A stretch of DNA of 64,000 nt from Heloderma charlesbogerti. Taxonomy: Eukaryota; Chordata; Lepidosauria; Squamata; Helodermatidae. The DNA lies in assembly GCA_026122225.1 (NCBI GenBank), contig JANEZZ010000522.1, forward strand, positions 2,108,001 to 2,172,000, written 5' to 3'. The notes beneath the pieces were generated by a model, which worked only from the letters and a program-made list of their open reading frames with translations, ran no database searches and had not been told where the DNA came from. A program made the translations under genes and the position numbers. Shown here in pieces: positions 1 to 16,849 of this stretch; positions within the stretch are counted from its first letter, which is position 1, and the number at the start of each line of letters is the position of its first letter.

Positions 1-11
1 TTCTCATTCAG

Positions 12-4862
<4,851 letters not shown>

Positions 4863-6045
4863 CCTTACAGACTCTGGCGTGTTCTCCTTGCCTCTACATA
4901 GGTCATATACTCAGCTGCTGCTACCTGGGAAAAGGGACAAAGTAACAGGAGCAAGACTTGGTTTTATCTGCAGATCTTTTGGAAATGAAGGCAGCAGGTT
5001 CCCAGCATGTTTCAGAGGAAACTGTATTTGTCCAGCCAAATTATGCTGGCAGAGCATTTCTCCTGGTGCGTGTGCATTTAGCTGGGATTGCAGAGCTCAG
5101 ACTTTCCCTCCATACACCCTTTGTGCTTGCTCTTGTATTTTTAGCCAATGTGCTTGTAATCCTCTCCTTTGCTGAGGGAAGAATTAAATTAAACGGATGT
5201 TTGTTCCAAGCAATTGCTTCCATTGGACCCTCATCATAAATTCAGAAGAGCAGACTATTCTGGGCTGTTCCCATTCTGTTCTAAAACTCCAGCCAAAACT
5301 GTAGTTATAACATTCCTTTGTCCAAGGTGCTTCCTCTCATGTGACCAACATTGGGCTTTGGTTGATGTAGAGTAACAGACAACCACCTTCCCTCCTTACC
5401 ACTTCATGAGAGTGTTTCCATATTCTGCGGAGTGCAAGTTCAAGTGTCCATAATACTTATTTTAAATCAGACTCTGAATTGAATATATTACATACAATGT
5501 CTTACATGTTGGGACTGACATTTTTTGGTTAGTTTGGTTCCTTTCTCGCTGTCTGACAGTCTAGGATTCAATGAAGGACTTACTTTGCCTTTCTGGGCTT
5601 AAACTGCAGGTCATGTGTCCAAAGGAGGGAGTCATTCTTACTCAAGTAGTAGCTCTAAACTTACTGAGTCATGCATTTGTGTTTGTAGCAGGTTCAGCTA
5701 ACCACCTTGAACTCCCCATCACAATATGTCTTTAGAAAGCACATTTAAGCTATAGCTGGAACTAACACTGACGGTTTACAGAAATCCGCCCTTGCCATAG
5801 CCATTAAGTTACTCCTTTTTATGCACCATATATCCAGCTTCTCGTTGGCTGGACTCTTCCAGTGTACACAGCATGACTTCCTCTGAATCACAGAGTACTT
5901 CAATTTAATTTTCTACCTTGCTCTAGTTTTTTCTTTTTAAAAAAGTCCACTACTTTACCAGGAACATAGAAAATAGAAATTGGGGTTTATTTAATAAGAG
6001 GAAGAACACAGGTTTCTGATTTTAAAACTAGTATAAATAAAATGC
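4863..6045 (+). other. YIPF3: YIPF3 3' UTR, with candidate poly(A) signal
   Basis: Sequence after the YIPF3 stop. attaaa-type hexamers occur near 5184, and a canonical aataaa lies at 6036-6041. The true 3' end cannot be fixed from sequence alone; 6036 is the stronger hexamer and would give a UTR of about 1.2 kb. Confidence 0.4.
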
Positions 6046-8089
6046 AACTCTCATCACCAGCCTATGTATCATGAATATTGATCCTCACAAAGTTGTCTTA
6101 TTTAGATTTCCAAGTTTGTAGTGTCCTTTCAGAAGAACTGCTGGGTTTCAAAGTGATATGGCTATTGTATCCTACAAAATACCTTGGCTAGTAAGAGGAT
6201 AACACTGGTTGAAACTTTTAATAGTATTTATTTGATTTATACCCCACCTTTCTACCAAAAAATAGCACTCAAGGCAACTTATGTAGGTACATAGCAGTTG
6301 TCAACTGTGAAAGCTAATGATAACAATACAAGGGATATAATAATTGGTACTGCTGGTAAAATGACACAACATTTATTATCACTTCAAATACTGGCATACA
6401 TGAAGCTATATCTGCATGGGAGGCAGAAGTGTGGGAAACAATACTGGGCAAAAAGGTACAATGGGATGGTCTTAAGCATCAATAGAACTCCATCCCCCAT
6501 GTGGCCTATATTACCCACTGACTGCCCAGGAGTCTGCACATCTGCCATGTCAAAAGGTAGGACTCCAAAGAAGTTTTGCTAAAGCGCTACAAAATGTGCA
6601 GGACAGGATGGGCTAGATGAGTGTGTGTACCTGTCTTGTTTTTTAAAACCCTAGCCAGTTTGGTCATGAAGGAGGTACTCAGTTATTATACCCCCGCCCC
6701 AAGTAATGTTTAGGTAACTTTTTGTCCCAGGCCATCCTGAAGACTCAGAATAGACTACAATCCAAGTGAATTCACATTTGTATTTTAAAACATTTGAGGT
6801 AAATCCTGTTGTAGGCTTTTTAAAGCCCAACTACCACTTTTATCCTTACTCCTTTGTTTCTTACAAAAGGTAGGCACCTGTTCCTTACTTTAATTCTCAC
6901 ATGCACACCCCTTACTGCTCACTTTTTCTCTTATCCTTCTGAACCTCATTGCCTACTCAGCCCCATCCACACAAGGGCTTATACCCAAAGATTTCTGTTC
7001 ATACAAAGGAGATTTCTTGTCCCCACACACCCACTACTGTTCCTCCTTCCTGAGGGTTTGGGGACCCTCCCAAGTGGCATGCAATATGGCACAGTGAAGT
7101 GGGGAGAGGAATAGGCAGAAATTGACAAATAAGTGAAACACCTTGTGCCTTCTGCTTGCACACAGGCTCTTTGGCTCTGAGCCATTTATTTTCCAGCAGT
7201 ACTTTTCTGGCTTCTGCACACCTCTCCCCACCACCATGGATATAACAAGAGCTCCCCAATAACCCTTTAAGAGGCTTTCACAGGTTTAAGTCCCAGGGCT
7301 GAATAAATAGGCCTGGTAGTGGTGATATTGCAGGCTGCCAAGTTGACTTCCAAGCAATAATGAAGAGCTCTTAATGGAAGTTGGATACATCCCTAGAGAG
7401 CCCTTCCCAGCAGTATTCTAACAATAGTCTTTCTAATAGAACATAATTTAACTGAAAACTGCAGCTAGTTTTGCTGCAGCATTGCAACATATAATGTCTC
7501 AAATCATGCATGTTGGCCCGAAGGGCTGAAAATACATTTCTTCCTCTTTTTTGACACCTTGGTAACCACCCCACAGTCCTTGTTGTCAGATGAGGGCTGG
7601 CTGTATCAGATCCCTGATATGGGGGTTTAGGCTGCAAGCCTATGCCCACTTAACTGAGAGAAAGCCCCACTGAACCCAATGGGGCTTACTTCTGAATAGA
7701 CATGTATAGGGTTGCACTGTTAATTGCTTAGATTCTTCAGGGCCTTTTTTAATTTAATATTTTTATTTTGCATTTTTAAAGTTTACTTTTATTTCTAATA
7801 GACTGTAGGGTACTCTGAGCCTTTGGGATAGATAGGGTATAAACATATATACATTCTTCTTCGTGGCCTGTGTGCACCGCACACATGGACTCTGCACCTT
7901 CACTGGGACAGATGGGGTTATACATATTTATAAATTACTCCAGCATGGAAGCAGGTGCCTAAGCATCTTAGCAACTTGAAGGTTCAGGTGAGTGCTCCAA
8001 AGGCAACTGAAGTGCTACACAAGGGATGAAAGGGGTTGGAGTGCAATGCCTGTAACAAAGAGCTGAAGGTATGTTTAACCTACTGGAAA
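6046..8089. other. Intergenic spacer, YIPF3 to LRRC73, left part
   Basis: No gene seen. Around 6225-6290 the text resembles the reverse complement of an L2/CR1-clade LINE 3' tail (tttataccccacctttct). A short recurrent repeat lies at 7628-7713. Confidence 0.5.
7628..7713. repeat. Short interspersed repeat containing ggggcttacttctgaatag
   Basis: The same motif block (ggcttacttctgagtaga followed by ggttgcactg or close variants) recurs at about 20255-20340, 18640-18712 and 41223-41312. This marks a dispersed family. I do not recognise its class. Confidence 0.5.
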
Positions 8090-8405
8090 TATCAAGGAGC
8101 AATAAAACATTTGAAGCTGCTTTATACCAAGGCAGACCAAGGTCTATCTAATCTAGGGGCTGGGCAGCATGTGTCCCTCCAGATGTTTTGGCCTACAACT
8201 ATCAGCCCTAGCCAGCATAGCCCATTGTGAGGGATGATGGCAGTTGTGGGGCAAAACATCTGGAGGGACACAAGTTGTCCACCCCTGCTCTAATATGTAT
8301 GCTAAGAGTGGCTGTCCAAGGCCTCAGTCCTCCAGTCTTTCCTATCAAGGATTGAAGTTGGGACCTTCAATATGTCCTACTACTGAGATATATCCAGGAG
8401 GCAGC
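8090..8405 (-). repeat. tRNA-headed SINE, minus strand, interrupted by a hAT MITE
   Basis: The flanks of the MITE at 8154-8287 join into one SINE of the family seen at 23014, 30296 and 52806: gaagctgctttataccaaggc on the left, then ggattgaagttgggacc and ctactactgagatat on the right. On the minus strand these right-hand blocks are the B-box and A-box parts of a tRNA-like head. Confidence 0.6.
8154..8287. mobile_element. Palindromic hAT-like MITE inside a SINE
   Basis: 134 bp. The arms share gtgtccctccagatgttttg at the left and its reverse complement at the right, ending in ccacccctg. Flanks atctaatc (8146-8153) and ctctaata (8288-8295) match at 6 of 8 positions, fitting a decayed 8-bp target duplication. 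Same family as 46420-46555. Confidence 0.7.
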
Positions 8406-8481
8406 AGCTGCTAGCGGGTGGAGTGCAAGGGATCTGTATAATGGGCTGGTGGATGCCCATGTGCAGGACCAGTGTGGACAC

Positions 8482-8884
8482 CAGTGGTGTAGGAGAGCCA
8501 GGGCTTGCGAAGTTGAAGCACTGGGACCTTTTTGATAAGTATGGATGATGATATACTGTCCCACCCACCCCCCTTTGCCTTTCCTGTTCCCTTTGAGCTT
8601 AGCTGCAGTCCTCACAGTAGCTGCTGGGGTGGGGGGAGGAATTCCCCAGCAACAATATATTGTTGTTACCTATCCATGTAGAAAAGCAAAGTATTTGGGA
8701 GGTGGATTGGTCTTTCATTGGTAATTAAGACCCGTTCGCTTTACAAAAGACCTACAAAAGACATATATCATACACAGATAGGGTTCAACACAGCTGCCTG
8801 CATTTTTGGACGTTCCGTGGGACTGTGGCTTTGGGGACTGTCATGATGAGCGCCTGCACTTCAAAATGTACCACTACACCTCCA
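8482..8884. mobile_element. hAT-like non-autonomous element, family A
   Basis: 403 bp with ends cagtggtgtag and ctacacctcca. Target duplications are gtggacac (8474-8481) and gtggatac (8885-8892), 7 of 8 identical. The interior (taattaagacccgttcgctt; tgtcatgatgag; cttcaaaatgtaccactaca) is shared with 12120-12512. Confidence 0.75.
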
Positions 8885-8892
8885 GTGGATAC

Positions 8893-11800
8893 CCATTAGG
8901 CTGATGGTGCAACAAAGCCAACAGACCTGAAACACCAGTCAACATTACCCACTCCCACCTTTGAAACAGATGAATGTTGCTTTAGGTGCCTGCTCAGCTA
9001 TTTTCATTTTCTTGCTGCCTGGGTAGCACCCTCAGCTTCCTTGCAACGAAATCCGAAATCTAAACTTCATTGATGGTGTTGGCTGCATGTTTCACATTTG
9101 TGGGCTGCCCCAATAATCCAGTTGACAGCTCTCTGGATTCTACAGGTGCAGCAAATAGTATACGCCCAAGGCTGCCTGGCCTACCACTGGCATGCAGCCC
9201 CTGACAGAGTTCCCTAGAGGGAATATAGGTGGGGAAGGGCAGGACAGTGGCACTGTTGTATCATTCAACTTGTAACATGCAAGCCCAATGTACTAGATAG
9301 TAGGTGGAATCTATGTGGTGCTTTTATTTGGCCATCACCAATTTATGTGCTTGAGTGAAACTCCTGTACATACCCTATAAAATGGAGATGACTTTGCAGC
9401 AGTGCTTAGCTGTTTGCTGAGTGGTTTTTGCCAGCTGCCTCTGCCTGCTCTACCCTGTCTGCTCAAGGCAACCAAATGCATGTAACTTCCACACACTTTC
9501 CTAGATTAAAAGCCAGAAACCGCAACAGAAAAGGATACAAACTAAAAACCAAAACCAGTCTCCATTTAATCTCATGAGCCTATCAGAAAAATACAGAGGA
9601 GAAGCACAACTGTCAGTCCCATTCATGCACTTTCTTGAGGTTGATGGGGCTAGAGATGTGTGTTATGGAGAAACAGCAAACTCACCACTTAGGGTTATCA
9701 TATTAAGTCCTACATATTAGTGGATATGTCTTCTTGCATCTGCTTGTTTTCTGAATGAGTACTGTGAATCTTACTTAGGCTGAGGTTTTATTAAATACAA
9801 GCTGCCTTAGGTACTTTTAAAGATCACAGAAGACTCCCACACTGACTACCCCCTTACTAAATGTCAAGCAGATCTGCTCCACTTTTGTACCATTAAGACT
9901 ACACTTGCTCCCTGACAGAAGCAAAGAAGCTATTAGACTGGCCTTAGGCAGCTGTTCTACATCTGTCAGGAGTTAGTGCCTAGGGTTGCAGAGTATCCAT
10001 GTTAACAAAGAAGCAAGTATGTCCAGACATTGCAAAACCAATCCAGAGTAACACCATGTGCTGCTTCACATGTTGTGTTTATAGCTACTTCCAAGTATGT
10101 ATATTTTAAGTGGCACCCTCCAAATTGTACATGCATGTAACCTTTGCATGTGGCTAGACCATTCACTTGGCCCAGTTCAGTACCTTCCTGATGAAGTGCT
10201 CTGTGTAACTTGGAAGTGTTCACAGAGTCACCAATTAAAGGGCTTGTCAACTGATATTCTTTACCTTTCTTGCCATCAGATGTTATATCAATGATGCAGA
10301 TCATATTGGCAAAGCTTCTGGGTTTGTTATCTGAGTCTGGATTCTTATCTGGCTTGCCCTGCCACTTCTTTTGGTCACAGTGTGCTGCCTTTGGGGAATC
10401 ACACGAAATGCTAGTCCTGCCTTGGCTCACCTTGCAAACTGTGAAGAGGGAATAGCTATTCTATTCCCCAATACTGTGTTTCTTATTCCTCCATCTCCTC
10501 TCATTTATCCAGCAACTAATGCTCAATGACTCATTTTATTCTTCCTCTTAATTACATGATAAAATGGATATAGCTTGGAGCTGGGACCCTTTGCCTTAGC
10601 AGATTAGTTATATGTGGAAGCTGCCAACTTACTTGATTTATTTTCTCAACACCATTCACCCACACTGGCATTTATTCATCATTTATGAGGGCTTAGTTCT
10701 AGCCATTATCTCTGGTCTTCCATTTTTCCCCTTGGTACAAAACTACTAGGGCCCTCGATGCTTCTCTAATATCCATTGCCCAAGAAGAACTAGGGAACAG
10801 CGGGAGCTGACGCTTCGTTCTCCTGCATTTCTTGCATTTAATTAATCACACAGTAGGTTTGCTGAAGCAAAGCTCTTTGTAAAAGTTCTGTGCCTGCCAG
10901 GCTGTTCCTTAATACCAGCTGCTGCCCTCCAGCTGAGGAAAAGCAAAATCATGGCTAGATTAGTTTAGACCACAAACTCTTCAGGGTGGAGATTGCATCA
11001 CTGAGCATGCTGCACATGAATACCTTCCTACCTATGCCTTCCCTTTGAACTTTCTGCCAGAGGACAGACTGTTTAGTTTCCAAACACTTTTTCCATTCTA
11101 TCACTGAAGTCTGTTGTTACTGTAAAAATAATAATTTGTCATGCGAGCCAATCACACCTGCTGATGTTGTGTGCCAGGACTGCTGCCATCTCTTCTGTAT
11201 ATGCACACTTGCCGTTCCTGTCAGCTGCTGATGGCTCACCTCTGGTCACCATACAGTACCATGAATGTGCACAGCATAAGGAAACTCAGGAGTAGCAACA
11301 GAGCAACAACTCCAGGAGCAACAGTGGCCGAGAAAGATAATGGCAACAGGAGAGGCAGCAACTCATTGGACCACTGTGGAGGACTGTAATCATATGCAGC
11401 CAAAAGTAGTTCCTCTTAAACCTTCTCTGTCCACATGGAGAGGCTGAAGGCAGAGGTGGCACATGCCTCCCTGTCTGTCCTCCATGCTTCCAACTTTTGA
11501 GCACCCAAAGAGGGATTTAATTTATGTGTATTTATGTATATGTAAACACCCCCTGTCCCATTGACACGTATGGGAGCAGATGTTCATATCTGCATTCCCA
11601 TAAAAAACTACTTCTGTTCACTTTCCTTCTGCGCATGTGGTAAGTAGTGCTAAAGTGAGGTATAAATTGTTACCTATTTATTTAGGGTGCAATCCTCAAG
11701 AGGGCCAAAGGCCAGCTAAGGGGCTGTTGGAGGAGGAATAAATGCTGCTCCACCAGGGGCAAGGCCTGCTGGTGGGTTGGCAGTATACCCACAGACTACC

Positions 11801-12111
11801 CACAGAAAGGTGTAAGTGTAGATGTCCTGCTGGCGGGGTGGTGGTGGTGGGAGCATGGGGCATTTTGAAGTTGTGTTAGGTGTGGCCCAGGAATCACAAT
11901 ATCTTAAGCCAAACATTCCCTGCCCCCAAAAAGCCCTCAACTATACCAGCCCTGGAGCTGGAGTAGTTAATTCCCTACCATTGCCTGCAATATGGATTGG
12001 GGGGGGGGGGCGGGATGAGACCAGCAAAACAAAACAATTTAACACCACCACCCACCCACCCTGCTTTGGCCTCAGTGAGCTGGTGGAAGTGGTAGCTCTG
12101 CCACAGAATCT
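8893..12111. other. Intergenic spacer, no gene seen
   Basis: About 3.2 kb between two family A hAT elements. A minus-strand open frame at 10002-10430 lacks recognisable domains and is treated as chance. No repeat identified with confidence. Confidence 0.5.
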
Positions 12112-12119
12112 CCCACCAC

Positions 12120-12512
12120 CAGGGGTGTAGTGGAGCCAGGCCTTGCAGGGATGCAGCACCAGCGCTTTTTTATTAGGAGGGACACTGCTGCCATCTGCCA
12201 CCATCACCCCAGACTTCCCTGTCCACTCAAACTTAACTGCAGTTCTCACAATAGCTGGGAGAAAGTGAATTCTCCCAACAACATATTATTCCTTGTTGCA
12301 GTGCAAAGTATTTTGGGGTGGCTTGGTCTTGAATGCTAAATTAAGACCCATTTGCTTTACAAACCTGCTCCTAATGGAGATGAGAACTACTAAGCTGGTT
12401 TGTTGATATGGATCAACACCACTTCCTAAATTTTTGGACTGTCATCAGGGGCATGGCTCTGGAGAGTGTCATGATGAGTGCCTTCACTTCAAAATTTACC
12501 ACTACACCACTG
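12120..12512. mobile_element. hAT-like non-autonomous element, family A, second copy
   Basis: 393 bp with ends caggggtgtagtgg and ctacaccactg. Target duplications are cccaccac (12112-12119) and accaccac (12513-12520), 7 of 8 identical. Interior blocks match 8482-8884 in the same order and orientation. Confidence 0.78.
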
Positions 12513-12520
12513 ACCACCAC

Positions 12521-13185
12521 CATAGGACTGGTCCGCCAGTTAGTTAACACTGTCAGTGTCCATGGCACTTTACAGAGTACAGGAGGGCAGGTCTCTATCC
12601 CAAAGAGTTTACAATCTAAAATTTGACATGGGAAAAACAATAGAGGAAGGAGATAGACGTGGAGGAAGGTAAACATGGAGAGAGCATGCAATTGTTTCAG
12701 TCACATGTGTTTAGGCTTGATTAGAACGGGAACCAGGGGGTTGAACCAAAAACATCACAGAAAAGGTGGGTCTTGAAGAATGGAAGTGAGGTAGCATCAC
12801 ACAGGTGTCCTGGGAGGCAGTTCCAAGTATAGGAGGAAGCAAAGGAGAAAGGGCAGAGTGATTCCCTTCCAACTCTGATCCCTGATGGCCTTCCGCATCC
12901 TGGCCATGGTGGCTGGGGATGATGGGAGGTGTATTCCAGCATGTCTGGAGATCACCGGGTTTGAGAAGGCTACAAGTATAAGTTGGTGGACACCAGCGCT
13001 CCATGTATGGCAGGCCTTGGCTTACCTTACTTCTCCATTTCTGTTGACACCAAAAGCTGAGGTAAAATGAGCAATGAATTAGGAGACATAATCCTTTAAT
13101 GCAGCTCAAGCCCCTACTTTCCTTTGGCAGTACAAGCCTCACTACTAATCCTCTAGTATGGCTCTACGCCACTTAAGAGAGGACC
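12521..13185. other. Intergenic spacer
   Basis: No gene or clear repeat recognised between the hAT element and the BovB target site. Confidence 0.45.
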
Positions 13186-13197
13186 AGAGGCTACCAT

Positions 13198-16100
13198 CCC
13201 CTTCATGGATCACTGCCTTGTTGTGGCGAAGGGGCTTGCGTAACTCAGTGAAGCCATAAGCTATGCCGTGCAGGGCCACCCAAGACGGACAGGTCATGAC
13301 GGAGAGTTCTGACAAAATGTGGTCCACTGGAGAAGGAAATGGCAATCCACGCCAGTATCCTTGCCAAGAAAACCCCATGGAATGTATCACAAGGCTAAAA
13401 GATATGACCCCGGAAGATGAGACCCCTAGGTCGGAAGGTGTCCAATACACTACTGGGGAAGAGCAGAGGGTATTTCCAAGTAGCGCCAGAAAGAGTGAAG
13501 CGGCTGGGCCAAAGCCGAAAGGACACTCAGCTGTGGATGTGTCTGGTGGTGAAAAGAAAATCTGATGCTGTAAAGAACAATATTGTTTAGGAACCTGGAA
13601 TGTCAGATCAATGAATCAAGGTAAGCTAGAGGTGGTCAAACATGAGATGGCAAGATCGAACATCGACATCTTGGGAATCAGCGAACTAAAATGGACAGGC
13701 ATGGGCGAATTTAATTCAGGTGACCATCATATCTACTACTGTGGGCAAGAATCCCTTAGAAGAAATGGTGTAGCACTCATAGTCAACAAAAGGGTGGGAA
13801 AAGCAGTACTGGGGTACAATCTCAAAAACGATAGAATGATCTCAGTACAAATCCAAGGCAAACCATTCAACATCACAGTCATTCAGGTCTATGCCCCAAC
13901 CACTGATGCCGAAGAAGCTGAGGTTGATTGGTTCTCTGAAGACCTACAACACCTTCTAGAACTAACACCAAAAAAAGATGTCCTCTTCATCATAGGGGAT
14001 TGGAATGCTAAAGTAGGAAGTCAAGAAATCACCGGGATAACAGGCAGGCATGGCCTTGATGTACAAAATGAAGCAGGACAAAAGCTAACAGAGTTTTGCC
14101 AAGAGAACACGCTGATCATAGCAAACACTCTTTTCCAACATCACAAGAGACGACTCTACACATGGACATCACCAGATGGTCAATATCGAAATCAGATTGA
14201 TTATGTCCTTTGCAGCCAAAGATGGAGAAGCTCTAGACAGTCAGTCAAAACAAGACCTGGAGCTGACTGTGGCTCAGATCATGAGCTGCTTCTTGCAAAA
14301 TTTCAGCTTAAATTGAAGAACGTAGGGAAAACCACTAAACCATTCAGCTATGACCTAAATCATATCCCTTATGAATATACAGTGGAGGTGAGGAATAGAT
14401 TTCAGGGATTAGACCTGATAGACAGAGTGCCTGAGGAACTATTGACTGAGGTCCGTAACACTGTTCAGGAGGCAGCAACGAAATCCATCCCAAAGAAAAA
14501 GAAATGCAAGAAAGCCAAGTGGCTGTCTGAGGAGGCTTTACAAGTAGCTGAAGAAAGAAGGGAAGCGAAAAGCAAGGGAGAAAGGGGAAGATATATCCAA
14601 CTGAATGCAGAGTTCCAGAGAATAGCAAGGAGAGACAAGAAGGCCTTCTTAAATGAACAATGCAAAGAAATCGAGGAAAACAACAGCATGGGAAAGACTA
14701 GAGAACTCTTCAAGAAAATTGGATATCTCAAGGGAACGTTTTGTGCAAAGACGGGCATGATAAAGGACAAAGAAGGCAGGGACCTAAGAGAAGCAGATGA
14801 GATTAAGAAGAGGTGGCAAGAATACACAGAAGAACTATACAGGAAAGATCTGAATGTCCCCGATAGCCATGATAGTGCGGCCACTGAACTTGAGCCGGAC
14901 ATCCTAGAGAATGAAGTCAAGCGGGCCTTAGGAAGCATTACTAACAACAAAGCTAGCGGAGATGACAGTATTCCAGCTGAGCTATTTAAAATCCTAAAAG
15001 ATGATGCTGTTAAAGTGCTGCATTCAATATGCCAACAAATTTGGAACACTCAACAATGGCCACAAGACTGGAAAAGGTCAGTTTACATTCCAATTCCAAA
15101 GAAGGGCAACGCCAAAGAGTGTTCAAACTACCGCACAATTGCGCTCATTTCACATGCCAGCAAGGTTATGCTCCAAATCCTACAAGCTAAGCTTCAGCAG
15201 TATGCGAACCAAGAACTACCGGAAGTACAAGCTGGGTTTCGAAGAGGAAGAGGAACTAGAGATCAAATCGCCAACATTCACTGGATCATGGAGAAAGCAA
15301 GAGAATTCCTGAAAAACGTCTATTTCTACTTCATTGACTATGCTAAAGCCTTTGATTGTGTGGATCACAACAAACTGTGGCAAATTCTTAAAGTGATGGG
15401 AGTACCAGACCACCTTACCTGTCTCCTGAGAAACCTGTACGAGGGTCAAGAAGCAACAGTAAGAACTGGACATGGAACAACCGAGTGGTTCAAAATTGGG
15501 AAAGGAGTACGACAAGGCTGCATATTGTCACCCTGCTTATTTAACTTATATGCAGAGTACATCATGAGAAACGCTGGGTTGGATGAATCACAGGTCGGAA
15601 TTAAGATTGCTGGCGGAATTATCAACAACCTCCGATATGCAGACGATACCACCCTAATGGCAGAAAGCGAAGAGGATCTCAAGAGCCTCTTGTTGAGGGT
15701 GAAAGAGGAGAGTGCAAAAGCTGGTTTGAAACTCAACATTAAAAAAAACTAAGAGCATGGCATCTGGCCCCATCACTTCCTGGCATATAGAAGGGGAAGA
15801 AATGGAAGCTGTGACAGATTTTACTTTCTTGGGCTCCAAGATCACTGCAGACGGTGACTGTAGCCATGAAATTAAAAGACGCTTGCTCCTTGGGAGGAAA
15901 GCTATGGCAAACCTAGACAGCATAGGAAGAAGCAGAGACATCACCTTGCCGACAAAGGTCCGTCTAATCAAAGCTATGGTTTTCCCAGTAGTAATGTATG
16001 GCTGTGGGAGCTGGACTATAAGGAAGGCTGAGCGCCGAATCGCTGCTTTCGAACTGTGGTGCTGGAGAAGACTCTTACGAGTCCCCTGGACTGCAAGGAG

Positions 16101-16356
16101 GTCAAATCAGTCCATCCTAAAGGAAATCAACCCTGACTGCTCATTGGAAGGACAGATACTGAAGCTGAAATATTTTGGCCACCTAATGTGAAGAGAAAAC
16201 TCTCTGGAAAAGACCCTGATGCTGGGAAAGACTGAAGGCAAAAGACGGCAAAGGATGAGATGGCTAGATAGCATCACGGATGCAATGAATATGAACTTGA
16301 GCACACTCCGGGAGAGAGCACAGGACAGGAAGACTGAACGACTAAACAACAACAAC
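13198..16356 (+). mobile_element. RTE-clade BovB LINE, near full length, copy 1
   Basis: 3.16-kb non-LTR retrotransposon. It opens with cccttcatggatcactgcc and ends in an (aac)n tail. The target duplication agaggctaccat is perfect: 13186-13197 and 16357-16368. Its ORF encodes an apurinic-type endonuclease (ISELKW, GDWNAKVG and SDHELL motifs) followed by a reverse transcriptase (FIDYAKAFD; YADD at 15636-15647) and a C-terminal SWTI/WCWRR region. The family is abundant in squamates and ruminants and known for horizontal transfer. Inactivating changes here: TGA at 13563-13565, an A-run frameshift at 15741-15748, and TGA at 16189-16191. Confidence 0.93.
13263..16191 (+). pseudogene. BovB endonuclease/reverse transcriptase ORF, disabled
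   Basis: The reading frame runs 13263-13565 (N-terminal leader), 13611-15752 (713 codons: endonuclease and most of the reverse transcriptase) and, one base out of register, 15757-16191 (C-terminal part). The first stop, TGA 13563, corresponds to CGA in the copy at 61593, so it is a CpG transition. The second break is an eight-A run where seven would keep frame. The third, TGA 16189, also fits a CGA to TGA change, but the second copy does not reach this point. Only three breaks in about 3 kb mean the insertion is fairly young. Confidence 0.88.
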
Positions 16357-16368
16357 AGAGGCTACCAT

Positions 16369-16849
16369 TAATATCATTTCACACGTTTCAGGGCCTGCCC
16401 ACTCCTGCCATGAACGTTTCCCACAAAAAAACTATTTGGATTACATTCTAAAGAAATACTTTCCATTTCCCCCTGTGAGTATTCTTCCAGAATTGACTTT
16501 ATTGCCACCGTTCTGGAGGAGGCGCCTGTCTGGGGATATGAACCTGGGCCGAGAAATGCTGGGGGAAAGGCCCAAGGCTGGGTCCTCAGCCATTTTGTTA
16601 ACGTGTGCTGGAACTGGGTCTACTCTACCCGCCCCCGGCAGAAGGAAGAGAGACAGTTGTGTCCCCTTTTACTCTTTGGGGCTCAGCTACACCTGGCCTT
16701 TAGGTCCAGATTTCTGCTCTGGAAGTGGCCTAACAGCAAAGGAGTGTCTCTGAGCATCCGCAGAGTTCATTTCCTCACCACTGCCGAGGAAGCCCCATGG
16801 ATTCCCATCCACTCCTCTCCACTCCACTCCACGCCCAGGTCCTCTCTCC
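16369..16849. other. LRRC73 upstream flank
   Basis: About 0.5 kb between the BovB insertion and the CpG-rich block. No gene or repeat recognised. Confidence 0.5.

Noticed and set aside
10002..10430. 142-codon minus-strand frame in the YIPF3-LRRC73 spacer
   Set aside because: No recognised domain, no splice context, AT-rich flanks; consistent with chance.
14465..15049. 194-codon minus-strand frame inside BovB copy 1 (and a 189-codon twin in copy 2)
   Set aside because: Antisense shadow of the LINE reverse-transcriptase ORF; present in both copies only because the coding strand is conserved.
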